Source: Lepidodermella squamata
Lineage: Eukaryota; Gastrotricha
Direction: 5' to 3'
Length of the DNA: 64,000 bases
NCBI GenBank assembly: GCA_047495785.1
Contig: JBLDXI010000045.1
Span: forward strand, 434,001 to 498,000
Below the pieces are notes generated by a model. That model did not search any database, had not been told where the DNA came from, and was given only the letters and a program-made list of their open reading frames with translations. Numbering within the stretch: the first letter of the stretch is position 1; each line of letters begins with the position of its first letter. Made by a program: the position numbers and the translations under genes. Of this stretch, positions 51,270 through 62,875 are shown piece after piece.

Positions 51270-53875
51270 TTAATTATCACAGATTTTTTTCGTTATTTCA
51301 ATGAGATGAGGATAGTGTTGATCAGACTTGAATTCGACGTCACTGCACGTGTTATTTTCGAGTATTTCTTGATACTTGGCCCATAGCGCTTCGTCGTAGC
51401 GCTCGGTGACTTTAATATCACATCTATCGCTCAGTCGCACCCGATCGGCGAAGGCGGCTAGCGAGCCATCGCGGCAAGGTGCCACCATAATGCCCATTCC
51501 ACCCGGCGTGAGCATTGTCAAAATTGTCTCCAGCAGCGAGTCGTGGGAATCTTTGAAAAACAGGCTGCGGAAAATGAGAAAATAACAATTTTTTAAGGAG
51601 GAATTTTGAATTTATTTACCAATCTGCGCAGATAATGAGATCAAAGTGATTAGTCCATGCGCCTTCGGGATCGCAAGCGGAAAGCTGATCCCATCGAAGT
51701 AGTTTTGAATGAACATGTTTCGCTCTAAATCTTGATTTGTTCTGTTCGATCATCGCTTCAACATCTGAAACAAAAAGACACAAAATATTTGCACCAATGA
51801 AAATTAAGATTCCAGCGTTACATTTTTCCGATTCTTTGTGATTTCGGCGTTTTCCGTTTTGGATCAATGGTAACGTCTGAACTTTTTCATCAGCTAGGTA
51901 GAAACTTTTCAATTTTGGCTTCCAAGACTACTGATATCGGAAAAATCACTGATTTTTAAAATCGATACTTGGAATCGATATTGGTCTGTAGGCTCATAAC
52001 TCGTAAACCGACCGCTCATATAGCTCAAAATACGCGCCATAGTGGGATCTATCGGCTATGATCATTAAAAATCCAGATTATTGGGAAGACGTGAAGCTCA
52101 AAAAACCATATTTTGGGAAAATTTGGGAGATATTTTTCCATAATTACAGTGTGTCCGTCAAATAATATGAGCCTAAATATAGCATTTTAATTGCGCCTGT
52201 TCACGAGTCGTGCACGAGGCAAAAAAAACGCAGCACTGAATGGTAGTACAGCTATTGTTGTTCATTGCTGGAATAATATCAATTATTGCTCCGCCAAAAT
52301 TTGTATTATTTAATCAAGATAAAGAACATTCTTCGGAACGAAAGCATTAGCTTCGGGATTTTCACCTGCAAGCTTTGTACATTACTAAAGTTTTGGGGAC
52401 AACGAGTTGCCCTGAATATTCATGCAATAAGATCAAACGCGCGACAATGTCAACCTGATATCTGGAAAAAATATAACCATTTAACTGCGATTTAATAGCA
52501 AATTTTCTGATCCAATTCAGTTAAAACTGCTTGTACCAGCCATTGGACGTATTTTTGCGGACTTTTGTGAAATTCACGTATATAACGGTTAGCCGATAGC
52601 GCCCCGGATGCTACACAAATTGGCGAAAGCGACATTACCCCTTTATTTCAGAACGCGGAACTTATTTCAAACAGATTACCAGGTCGTAATGGAAACTGCT
52701 TTAGTTGCTTTCATTGCATTTGTTGCATTTGTTGCATTTTATGCTTCAACGGCAGTTATTAAATTGGACATGCAAGATTACGAAAAAAATTTAGAAAATG
52801 TCCCGCGGCTGTTGAAGACCCAAGTCGATGGGCAAGTCGATGTACGCGAAAAAGGGGAAACCCGATTCCAAAAAAACGGTTTGTAAAACTGGCCATGGCC
52901 GAATTCAAAATGGCCCTTGCAAAACAAAAAACTGAAACGGCTGAGGGAGAAGATGATGATGACGGAGATGAACCTGATAATTAAGATAATTTTTTAAAGG
53001 CGCGGCTCGTTAAGAGGAAAATATGAGCATTCCTGATGGTCAGAGCATCACCTTCTCTATCACCTGAAAGAATTAAGACGAAGAAAGTTTAATCATCAAC
53101 ACTAGCTGATGCATACAAATTTTAACTAGCAGTAGTAAATAAAGCTTTCGATTTCATTGACGTATTATTTTTTGCATCTCATGAAAAAAATGAGACGCCA
53201 GATCTGGCACGCGCCACGCTTGATGTTGCTTTTGGACTATAAATAGCCTCATATTATTTGACGGACACACTGTATAGCAGGAATTTTTCAACTCACTAAT
53301 TACAGATTTTTCATTGCCATCGGTCAGCAGTACTTCGTCGAAATCGTGCGATAGAGCAGACGCGAATCCGGCTAGGCAAGTCATTCCTCCGCCAATTTCG
53401 CATACTCGCTTGTAATTCTCCTTCTTAAAACCTGAAGCCAGTAAATAATGGCCCAACACATCTTCCGACGGCCAGATGCCTAGAATTAGTGAGAAAAGTG
53501 AACTGAAAGCCAAAAAACGTCAATGGTCAACTCACAAACATTGCCGGTATTATTAAAACCGGTCAGATCTTCAACTGTAATGCGGTCGGAATATATTCTC
53601 ACTTCCAGGCTCAAGTCATCCGAGTCGCCTATTGCGAATTTTTTCCACAAAACATCACCGCAATCTCTGATTGTTTCATTCGTGTCTTTGAATAATAAAT
53701 TATAGCCAGCAAATTTTCGGCCGGAAAGCTGCGACTGGCTTAGATCATTACGATTGTTCCTCAACACCTGAAATATATTTTTCAATAAAATTTCGCATAT
53801 TCCGCCTTAAATTACCTGCTTGACTAGCAGCCACCTTAGTTTCGCATTGCTAACTTTTGGTTTGCTAACAGACAT
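51270..53875 (-). CDS. CAMKMT: Calmodulin-lysine N-methyltransferase
   Basis: Exons 53875-53816, 53767-53536, 53479-53297, 51764-51620, 51564-51270 on the minus strand; 304 aa in frame (human 323). The protein trimethylates a lysine of calmodulin using SAM. Family matches: [50 protein letters not shown] (SAM-binding motif I), [37 protein letters not shown] and [18 protein letters not shown]. Introns are ~50 bases except intron 3, 1532 bases, which contains a transposon (52147-53272). A TTTCATAG acceptor ends 6 bases before the ATG. The human protein acts in cytosol and nucleus. Confidence 0.9.
52147..53272. mobile_element. 1126-base Tc1/mariner-like non-autonomous transposon in a CAMKMT intron
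   Basis: The ends CAGTGTGTCCGTCAAATAAT at 52147 and the exact reverse complement ending at 53272 form terminal inverted repeats of 25 perfect bases that continue with a few mismatches. Both sides carry TA (52145-52146 and 53273-53274), the duplication made by Tc1/mariner elements. No transposase with a DDE/DDD pattern is seen in the interior. One interior frame (52608-52886) has a hydrophobic stretch [13 protein letters not shown], and a second frame just downstream ends in an acidic [12 protein letters not shown]. The element is intronic and, when spliced out, should not alter the protein. Confidence 0.85.
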
Positions 53876-54575
53876 TTAAGCCTATGAAATTATGAAAAAA
53901 AACAAGGCATTAATTCATAAAACCATATTTTATTCTTCATTTTCAGGTTTTTTTTACATAACATTTGCTTTTTAATAAAACTTTCGCTCATTTTTTCATC
54001 GTAATCCACATATATATAGTAAACAAAAATTAGCTCTCAAGTTTAAATTCAGTGAAGACATGTTTTCATTTTCGATATCGGCGGAATTGATAGCAACAGA
54101 AATTATATTATTATTATTATTATTATAATTCAAGCAAGTGAAAATTATAATTTTTGCATGGCTGCTTTGATGATGATTGATACAGGGCTTTCATCAACTG
54201 GAAACGCATGATGAGCATCGACCCGCCACACTATTATAGAAAAGAATAAGGAGCTTTACATCTGTAATCATCGTTTTTTCCAAGAAATCAAGGCAAAATT
54301 AGCGACGATAGAAACAACAGAAAAATTGCGCGTTTTTTGGGCTAAACGGCCAGCCATAAATAATACCTGGAAGTTTTTGTTTTGTTTTCATCGTTATATT
54401 TTTCAATGTAGAAGAACAAGTTTTTTATTAGGAAAAAGTAATGTAACACCAGGACATAATTTCAGTTTTTCGATCTAAATTTCTCGTAGCAAACCAGTAA
54501 ATTAGGATAGCGAAAAGCGATGTAGAAGAACTAGAGCGAAGAAGGCAAATGGGCTTTTTTCTAGAAAACAAACAA
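53876..54575. other. Interval between CAMKMT and ATG2; ATG2 3' UTR
   Basis: AT-rich with an ATT microsatellite at 54109-54126. A minus-strand AATAAA-type signal lies near 54428. No gene seen. Confidence 0.45.
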
Positions 54576-57500
54576 TTAATCACAAGTCGTCTGGGCATAT
54601 ATTGTCCCAGCCGTTTCGATAGGCTGGCCGGCTAATAGGGCGGAGTTCGCGGCTTTTCTCAGCGCCTCATCCTGACTACGGCTATTTTTGCGCTCACGAA
54701 CCGGCAAACTCGACGATGAACTCGAAGTGTTGGAAAAACTCCGCAACTCCGGCGAATTCGACCGCTGTTGATAATTTATCGGTATTGCCGCGCTCGAGCC
54801 CGAGTTATAGCCTCCGCTGTTTGCATTAAGCAGGCTGGACGCGGCGTTTGAAGCGTGGTGCAGCAACGGAACGGCGGTTGAGAACAATTTCACGACAACA
54901 TCTGCGGATAAACTGGCCGCGGATGACGTGATCCCCCTTAAAACTCGACCGGGGCGAAGTTGCGAGTCGACAGTCATTGCCGGCGGCAAATCTTCACTGT
55001 AGAGCGGGGCGAGTAGCAACGCGCCTAGATCGGCAGTCGCACTCGCCAGTTCCTGGGCACTCGCCGTCAGCTTGTTCAGCCCAGTTCCGGCTGTTACGAA
55101 GGCACTTTTCTGGCTAGAAATCGCCGTGCGCCAGTGATCACTGACGTAATCGACCAAACGGCCGAAATCCGCGAAGCCGGACCGGTTTTCGACCAGCGCC
55201 GGTAGGACGAGGCGGCATTTATCCAAATGGATCGGCACATTAGCCGCCGTTGAAATCGACCCGGAGAAGTTGACCTCGACGAGGAGACTCGGTTGAACTG
55301 CGAACGATCGGATGAAGAGGCCGCTCGAAACCGCGGACGATGCGTTCGAAGAGCTTCGCCCGCTTTCGCCCGTCTCGTCGAATAGAACCGGGGCGCCCCG
55401 TCCGACCTCGCTAGCCAATCTTTGGTGAGAGGGTGACTTAACGCCTAGCGACGGCGTCGGGCTAGAAGCTAGGTTCAACAGCCCGGGCACGGAATTTGCG
55501 TCAGTTTGAGGTTGAGAAACGGCATTGCACAGTCCGCTGAATTTTGATGTCAAATTACGTAATACTTCAATGGTTCGCATCGACGCTTTAATTTTGATTG
55601 GCTGAATCGATAGGCGCACGTCGCATTCCGAGTCTTGCGCGACTATAGGCGCGTTTTGCTTGAAAAGAGGAACGGCACAATTGTTAGGCCGAACAACAGC
55701 GATTTTCGCGACAAGTTGAGGCGCCGAGTGGATTTTTGGCACATCTTCAGCGACTAAACGACTGCAAATAACAGCTGTTTGTTGCTGGCCTTGGTGACCT
55801 GAAAAAAATATTTTAAAATTAAAAAAAAATGAATTGAAAAAATTATATTATATTAATTTAAAATTAATTTAATAAATCAATTGAAAACTAAAAATTGTCA
55901 ATTCAATTTTAAAATTTTAAATGAAATAAAAAAAATCAAATAATATCAAAAATATTTAGGAACAATTCTTACCTCGCTCTATCACCTCGATATCATGAAT
56001 TGAGGCGGATAACCGGTACAAATTAGGCGTCCACGACGGGCATCGTTCGTATCGAACAGTCAGCCGAATGAGGGCTATTTCCAGCGATTCGCCGCGCTCT
56101 GTGACCAACGCGCATCGAATCGACGTATCTCGCACCGTGAAACGGAAAACCGGGGTCGGCCAGCCATGCGGTTGAATGCTCAGCGGGTCAGGTCTGAACA
56201 ACGGTTTCTGCAAGTGGCCGTCGACAATTTTCAGCGGGACTGAATTCGGCGTCAATTTGTGGCATTCCGCCTTTTTCGGTAACTTTTTAACCAGGGAAGA
56301 CGATAGTATCAGGAAATCGCCATCGTCCGACGAATCTCGACCAGTGCTGCCCGTTGAAAGGGGTGAGCTCCAATTCTTCCGCGTAGAACTATCCGGCGGG
56401 GTGGTGCCCATCAAATACGCCGATTCTTTCAAAGCATCTCGCAATTCAATCGGCGCTTCAGTGTTTTGCGAGCTGAAATTCGCGAAATCTTCATGGCTAG
56501 GCGACGTAGCGGGCACCGGGGTTGAATTCGAGCCAAACTGGGCGCTTTTCAACCCGCCGGCTACCGTCGCAACAAGAGCGCAAAGGGCTGATAAATTATT
56601 CACCGTTGTTGAAATCGAGAGGGAACTACCGCAGACATCGACGAAAGCGGTCGATCCTCGAACTGAGGATAGGCCGAAGGTGAATTCCAGCCAGTCGGCC
56701 TGGAACATACGTTCCCGCCTTTCGCTCGAATCGTCGTTGTGATTATGAGTTTTCAGGCACAATTCAAGGACTGAATTCGCGATTCCTAGCCACAAATCGC
56801 CAACAGGTGGTTGACCAGGTGCCGCGGCGATTTTCGAAGTAGGCGACGCGTCGAACAACACACTGTCGAATGAAAGGCAAAGGCCTGGTAACGAGTTATT
56901 TGCCTTCGAATTCCCGAAACCGTCAAGGTCTAAATCAGTTTTCGTGCGTAAATATATCGAAATTCCGGTCGCCTCGACGCAGAAATCCCATCTAGGATTT
57001 TGTTGTTGCTGTTGTTGTTTCAGCGATTGCTGGGGTGTTTGAACTGGTTTATCCCGGAATCCGAACTCCTTCTCGTAAGACTCGACGATATCACACGCGA
57101 TTTGGATGGAAGATGGAATTTTACCGGGTGGACTGCACAAATCGAGGGAAACGTTACTTAGCCTCAACGCAACCCTCTTCTTCTGCCAAACCACTAGCAA
57201 CGTAGGCGGGTGATTCGCTTTAGTCGCCGTGGACGAATCGCTGCTAGACACTGATTGGCTGGTCGACGATGAAGTTACAGAACTAGGCTGGGGTAGGCAC
57301 GACCGGACGACCGGGGCGAAAAACTCCAGCCCGCCTGGGGTAACAGAGCTATTAGGATCGGAAAACGCGTCTAGAACCGATAGCGACCCAACTCGAACCC
57401 AGCCGGAATGGGGCGAAACGTGAATCGCTAGATCGAACGCAACCAAGGCGATAGCATTCGACCCGAACATATCACCCCGTTTCGCTTTCGGCGCCGGAAT

Positions 57501-59969
57501 TTCATCGCCACCAGTTTTCGAAGCACTTATCAACAGTTTTTCGAATCGAATACCGAAATTCGATAGATCAAATTTTTTCGCCTCGGATTTTGGCAGCTGG
57601 TAAGTGTCGTTTGTCATCGAGTAGTAAATCGAGTTCCCGGTCACATCAGCTACCATAGATTTTTCCAACTGCTGATCTTCGAATCGCCGTCTTTCAGCAA
57701 ATGCGTCGAAGATAGACTTCAACTCGAGACAACGTTCGCTTAATAGATGAACAACTCGAGCCGGTGGTAAATTCGCGTTGAAAACCAAAATATCAACTGT
57801 TAACGTATCGTTAGTAGCGAACTTCAATTGAGCCTGGGTCGGGACGTGTAGCTCCCGGCCATTGTGTAACCGCATCGGTGGATCAGCAAATAAATTCATC
57901 TCAGGTTTTTGTGCATTCAATTTCGGCCGTTTATTATTGCCATTGCCGTATAGTTCAGCTCGCAGGGAGTTCACCCGGAAGAGCGAAACAGGTAATTGCG
58001 ATGGGTCGATTTGGAAAAAAGCGTTCAAAGAGTAGCAGTCGATCGATAAATCGCGGGAGATATCCGCAAACGGCGAGTTCGGGGCGGTTTGAGTCAAATG
58101 ACAAACAAATTTCTCGGCGTCCAGAACTAGAGTTTCTGAGTGGAGAGAAAACTCATCTGGCTGTCCGATGAAAGATAGCGGCTGGTGCTTCAAAAACCGC
58201 ACGAATAACCTCAATTTCTCGAAACGAGCTGTTAACGTTCCGGAAGAAGGGTCTTGCAGTGACTGATGACTACCGCGTTTTCGAGAAGATACAAATTTCG
58301 CGATTGAAGTGGCGAGGGGTAGAACTCGGTTGATTATTGTTGACAATTCGAGCTCAATTTGACATGGTTTATTCACCGATATCCGAAATTCTTTGAAACC
58401 GGTAAATCGAGCTTGAAGATCGAGAGTTAGCGCAGGTTTAGCGCCTTCCACGTCATCGCAAACCAGCAGCTGGGTAAACTGACAAAGCGGGGCTTGACTT
58501 CGCCGAACGCAGTCAGCGATGTCGAAACTATCGACTGAAGTGCGAACAGACATCCGCAGAGGTTGGGCCGTTGTTTCCCATTCAGGCGCATTTCTTAAGG
58601 TGGATTGTGAGCCTTCTCGTTCCAACACGTTGAAGGTTGGTTGTTGCGCGTGGAAAACCACGTCAATTTTACTCGATAAAAATTGAGTGATTAAACAATC
58701 GGCTGGGCAACACAGGGCATAAGCATTTCTCGAGACAGAACAAGACACGCCAAAATCTGACGGCAAACTGCCAAAAAAAGCAACTGACATGCTTTGCGGA
58801 GTCATTGAACCTTGTGGTGTTTTGTAGGCGATAACAAGCGCGGTCCTTACGACATGGGCTATCAAATGGACACTCGGTGTATTCGATGGCGGGCGTTCGC
58901 CGGTAAAACTGAACTGATCTGTTGAAATCACTGACCCAGCGCATGATTCAAACATAATTGGATCAGGTGCGTCTCTGTGAACACTTTCAAACAACGCAAC
59001 TTGATGCTGTTTTGACGGCCTTTTCTTGTTAAATATCGAGTCCAGCATCGTTATCAGCGAACACAGTACTTCAGGGCCGGGAAAGAAAGCTATCAACGAA
59101 GACGCGATAACCTTGGTAAAGAAAGTCGGCGAAGCTGACGTAGAAGATGAAAGACTGACATTGGCGTCTGGAATACGAAGAAGTATAATATAGCTGGATT
59201 CAGCACTGGCGTTTTCCGCTGTTTTGTCCGCATAAGTTTCCGCTCGGATTTCAATATTAGTGAGCGATAATGCAACCTCCCGAGTCGAATCTTTCGACGA
59301 TAACGACGCACACGCTTTGAAGACACGCAGCTCCATTGCCGCAATAGAAGTGCTATCTTGATCAGCAGCGAGACTCGGTGAAGGTTCCAATCGTACCACC
59401 AAGTCTTTCACGACTATTTCAACTTGGCTAACGATCGAATCTATCACAGAAGCTAATTGATCAAGTCCCTCTAGAGGTAGCGCAAGGCCGGTGTTGAATA
59501 CAGACTGACTGTAGTCAACAGCGAGTGACTGAGAAGCCGTGGCGAATTCAGAGCAACATAATGAAGTCGCTAACAAATCCAGAGAACTGCCCATTAACAG
59601 CGTATCGGTAATATCCAATCCACGTATAGTAAACTCTACATCTGAAAGCTCCAGTCGAAGCCCGCTGAAATTAGAGAAGGATTCAGCTGTCACGGAAAGA
59701 ACTGATGAAAGCGAGGCTGTAGATATCGCCAAAGGAAGATATATAGTAACCGCCCCGATGTAGCCGTCAACAACAGAGAACGGTAAATGATACTTGGATA
59801 ATATTTCATTCAAATGAGCGGCGTCTAATGAGAGTTGAGTGACAGTTCCAGTTCCTTTATCCAGCGACAAATGTAACTGGTCCACGGCGACCTTCTCTTG
59901 CAAAAATGGTCCCAGATACCGATGCAGCAGGTATCTGCATAGCCGCTTACAAAGTTCAGCAACGGCCAT
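54576..59969 (-). CDS. ATG2: Autophagy protein ATG2 (lipid-transfer protein)
   Basis: Exons 59969-55973 and 55798-54576 on the minus strand; 1739 aa in frame (human ATG2A 1938). The N-terminal chorein_N domain is clear: CKRLCRYLLHRYLGPFLQEK, then QLHLSLDKGTGTVTQLSLDA and LNEILSKYHLPF, close to human RYLLQRYLGHFLQEKLSLEQ. The rest is a long beta-rich, low-identity rod with Ser-rich loops. The C-terminal part has an amphipathic helical region (LNKLTASAQELASATADLG, DVVVKLFSTAVPLLHHASNA) like the ATG2 C-terminal region that contacts WIPI. ATG2 transfers lipid from ER to the growing autophagosome. The gene has only one intron, 174 bases, which is far fewer than its neighbours. Confidence 0.88.
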
Positions 59970-61375
59970 TTCAAGTCATTTAAAAATCCAGTCGGGCAGC
60001 CTGAAAGTGATTCATTCAAAGTAGGATCTAAATCATAACTCGTACAAAGTACTCACCCAGTTAGAATACGCAGCGGTTTGCGCAATTATTGCTGATATTT
60101 TTTCTAAAAGAAAATCTAAAAATACTCCTAGTATTAGACTTAAAGTCAAACAGGAGCAGTGGGCGAATAAAGAAGTATTATGTATAGAAGTATTAAACTA
60201 AGAAGCATATTAAGTATGTCGTTTAAAAGTCTCGAGTCCAAAAGACCTCCAAAATGAAGAATCAGCGCAAACCCTTGAAGATATATGCCTTGCATCTACA
60301 GAGTAGTAATTGTCAGGTGCATTCGAGGTGAAGTTCTGAACGTTTCTGGGTTATGAATTCATGAATCAATTCATAATGAATCATCATTAATAAGCAGTGA
60401 GACTGTTTCAGCCAGTCACCTTATTCCATGAACAGCAATGAACTAAGATACTACCTTCAAAAATATCAAATGCTCTCATCGTCGCAATCGTCGTAAATGA
60501 AGACTCGCGCCTAAGGATCAAACTCTTTTGGCAAGCATTCAAGGTGGTTGGGTGCAAAAAAACCATTCACAACACAAAGCACAAAGAAGGCCTCTGAGCC
60601 AAAAAACCAAGGCCTTTCTACCTTGGAATGCAATTTCAGAAAATTATGCGTAAGATAACAACTTGTGTATATAGTCCTGCTCAATCTGCGAAAATTGCAT
60701 AATTAATATATGTGAAAATAATTTTATGACAACAAAGTTTTTGAGAGTTTGAGATCGAAAAGTCCGTCGAGCGTGCAAATGATTCAGACTCCACAGCGGA
60801 CAGCATTTTTGCTAGTTGGCCTAGTTGGCAGGTTGCGGCTGACAGCTTACCAAAATGTAATCTGAATGATGGCGGATGGCATATTTTAATCGACTTTTAT
60901 ATATAAATCGACTTCCCCTCTTATTCTGTCAGATATGGGAAATATGTTTATACGGATAGATAGTGATTAAGCAAATTGACTTAGGAATCGATACCGTAGC
61001 TCAAAGTTTCGTCAGCGATATGCAGGCTCGAAGGTAACCAGTCAGTGCCAATAATTATGCTATTTGGGCCTTCGCTAATTCCCGGCCAAGATTTCGCCCG
61101 CTCGACAGCAAGATGAGGTATTGGTCATGGTCCATTTTTCTAATTAGTAATCCAGCAATGCTGAATGCTGATGAGAAAAAATCAGTCGAATAGTTCGCAG
61201 ATTTAGAGGGGAGGTCGATTTGCATTGGTCCTCGGTCAAGGTCGTTTGTGCCCACCAGTGAACAGCAATCGCATTTAACGTAACGTGCTGTTTTTCTATA
61301 TTTTCTACCCGAGTTAGAGTTCAGGTTCTGTATGTTGTATGTTTGAATGTAGTAGTTACTGAGATTTTGAAAATC
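59970..61375. other. Intergenic, no gene supported
   Basis: AT-rich, with short frames only. The promoters of ATG2 and of the 61.4 kb gene lie here. The minus-strand frame at 61055-61255 has no domain pattern and no partner exon. Confidence 0.45.
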
Positions 61376-61843
61376 ATGAAAAGTAACGATGCTAATTCGG
61401 ATTCGGCCAAAGAAGCATTAAATCCCGAAGTCGATCACTTGAGAGCCAAAGCAGCCGTCAACAAAGTGAGCGATTGCGAAAGTTGCCGTTATGTGGCAAC
61501 GGCAACTTTAGCAGCGTCAGGTGTTTACATAGCTTATGGAATTTTCAATCCACCCTTTGAAATATCTCGCGTTGGGAAACGTTTCATATTTTCGTCATTC
61601 TCTGCTCTGGTTTCCGCTACCGCCTTCGTTCTTGCTGGTGCTGTCTTCACTAACAAACTCGAAAGTTTGACCACTGGATCAGTGGACTTCGTCGGAAAAA
61701 TGCATGATCGTCTCCAAAGCTTTGATGAAAGATATCAACAGAAGAAATACGAATGGAGCGACGCTATTTATCAGGGCAAGCTTGATCGTCTGCGGAAGAA
61801 TAACAAGCTGCCTGCCGATTGGGAAGACGACGCGAAAAAATGA
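61376..61843 (+). CDS. Small two-helix membrane protein, DMAC1/TMEM261-like
   Basis: Single exon, 155 aa. The N-terminal 50 residues are soluble and acidic. A DCESCRYVATATLAASGVYI segment opens the first membrane helix; the second is FSSFSALVSATAFVLAGAVF. A C.SCR motif directly before a helix, followed by a second helix, is the layout of DMAC1 (TMEM261, DUF4536), a mitochondrial complex I assembly factor. Unlike DMAC1 it has a ~60-residue charged coiled-coil-like tail (LDRLRKNNKLPADWEDDAKK). The identity is tentative; it may be another mitochondrial membrane protein. DESI2 follows 144 bases downstream on the same strand. Confidence 0.55.
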   Translation: MKSNDANSDSAKEALNPEVDHLRAKAAVNKVSDCESCRYVATATLAASGVYIAYGIFNPPFEISRVGKRFIFSSFSALVSATAFVLAGAVFTNKLESLTTGSVDFVGKMHDRLQSFDERYQQKKYEWSDAIYQGKLDRLRKNNKLPADWEDDAKK

Positions 61844-61987
61844 ATTTATACTTGCTTCAATAACCAGTTTTTCCGTGTATAAATGGCTGATCGCGCCCAA
61901 TTTCATCTACCATTTATACTTGCTTCACTGTTTCTTTCTAGAATTTATTGATATTATTTTCACCATGTATCTATAATCGGCCGTTGA

Positions 61988-62875
61988 ATGCAGCGAGATC
62001 CACCGGCAGGGGAGAAAATTCTCCTGAACGTTTATGACCTGGTATGCTACGATTTGTTACTGAAAATAATGATTCACTGTTTTATCCCCTAGCATTGGAC
62101 TAACGAATACACCTCTGCTCTCGGGTTGGGCGTGTTTCACTCCGGCCTCGAAGTTTACAAAACAGGTAATGTTCTGTTCTCCATTTCAGTGTGGGATGAT
62201 TTTCGATTATTATCGTTGTCAGAATTCGGATATGGCGGGCACCCGTTTCCTTTAACTGGTGTGTTCGAAATGCCACCACGGTGTGCGGAAGAGCTGGGCG
62301 ATCATTTCTCGTTCCGCGAAACCATTGTGCTGGGCACCACAACCCTCAGTGAAGAGGACGTCCGTGATATTGTCGAGTCGTTGTCACCGCGCTTTCTCGG
62401 CGATCAATACCACTTGTTGCGCTACAATTGCAATCATTTCTCTAACGAATTAGCTCAAATTTTGTGCGGTTCAACCATTCCTGGTTGGATCAATCGACTT
62501 GCTAACATGGCTGTGTAAGTTAAGGAAATCCATTTGCAATTTTCGTGATTACATTTCAATTTCAGTTCTGTGCCTTTTGTGGAGAGGGCCCTGCCAAAAG
62601 AATGGTTAACTCCTTGCGGCCTTCAAACTATGGCTTCTGCTAATGTTGGGCTTGCTGAGTCGGCCAGGCAGCGCGACAGCAGTGTAAGTAGTGACCTGCT
62701 GGAATCATTTGCTACAAAAACCAGCTTGTCGTCTCTAACCCAGCAACCATCGTCTTCCTCGAATTCGTCGGCGAATACGGCGAGTTCGAAAAATTCGAAA
62801 TCTACCACTACTTCGTCGGCGAAGTCTAACAAAGATAGAACTGACTCGTCGAAATCAATCGCTCTCGGGCGATAG
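61988..62875 (+). CDS. DESI2: DeSI2-type PPPDE deubiquitinase/deSUMOylase
   Basis: Exons 61988-62041, 62093-62165, 62223-62514, 62566-62875; 242 aa in frame (human 194). PPPDE fold: VYDLHWTNEYTSALGLGVFH (catalytic His in VFHSGLEVY), FGYGGHPFPLTGVFEMPP, YHLLRYNCNHFSNELAQIL with the catalytic Cys in NCNHF, and IPGWINRLA. Then LPKEWLTPCGLQ matches the human end of the domain. The Ser/Lys-rich tail is about 50 residues longer than in humans. Family activity: removal of ubiquitin or SUMO in the cytosol. A TTTCTTTCTAG acceptor at 61941 is 46 bases before the ATG and a 3-codon uORF starts at 61963; it is probably a downstream operon gene. Confidence 0.92.

Noticed and set aside
52608-52886. Interior frame of the intronic element taken as a transposase
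   Set aside because: It is too short and has a hydrophobic repeat stretch in place of a helix-turn-helix or DDE/DDD pattern.
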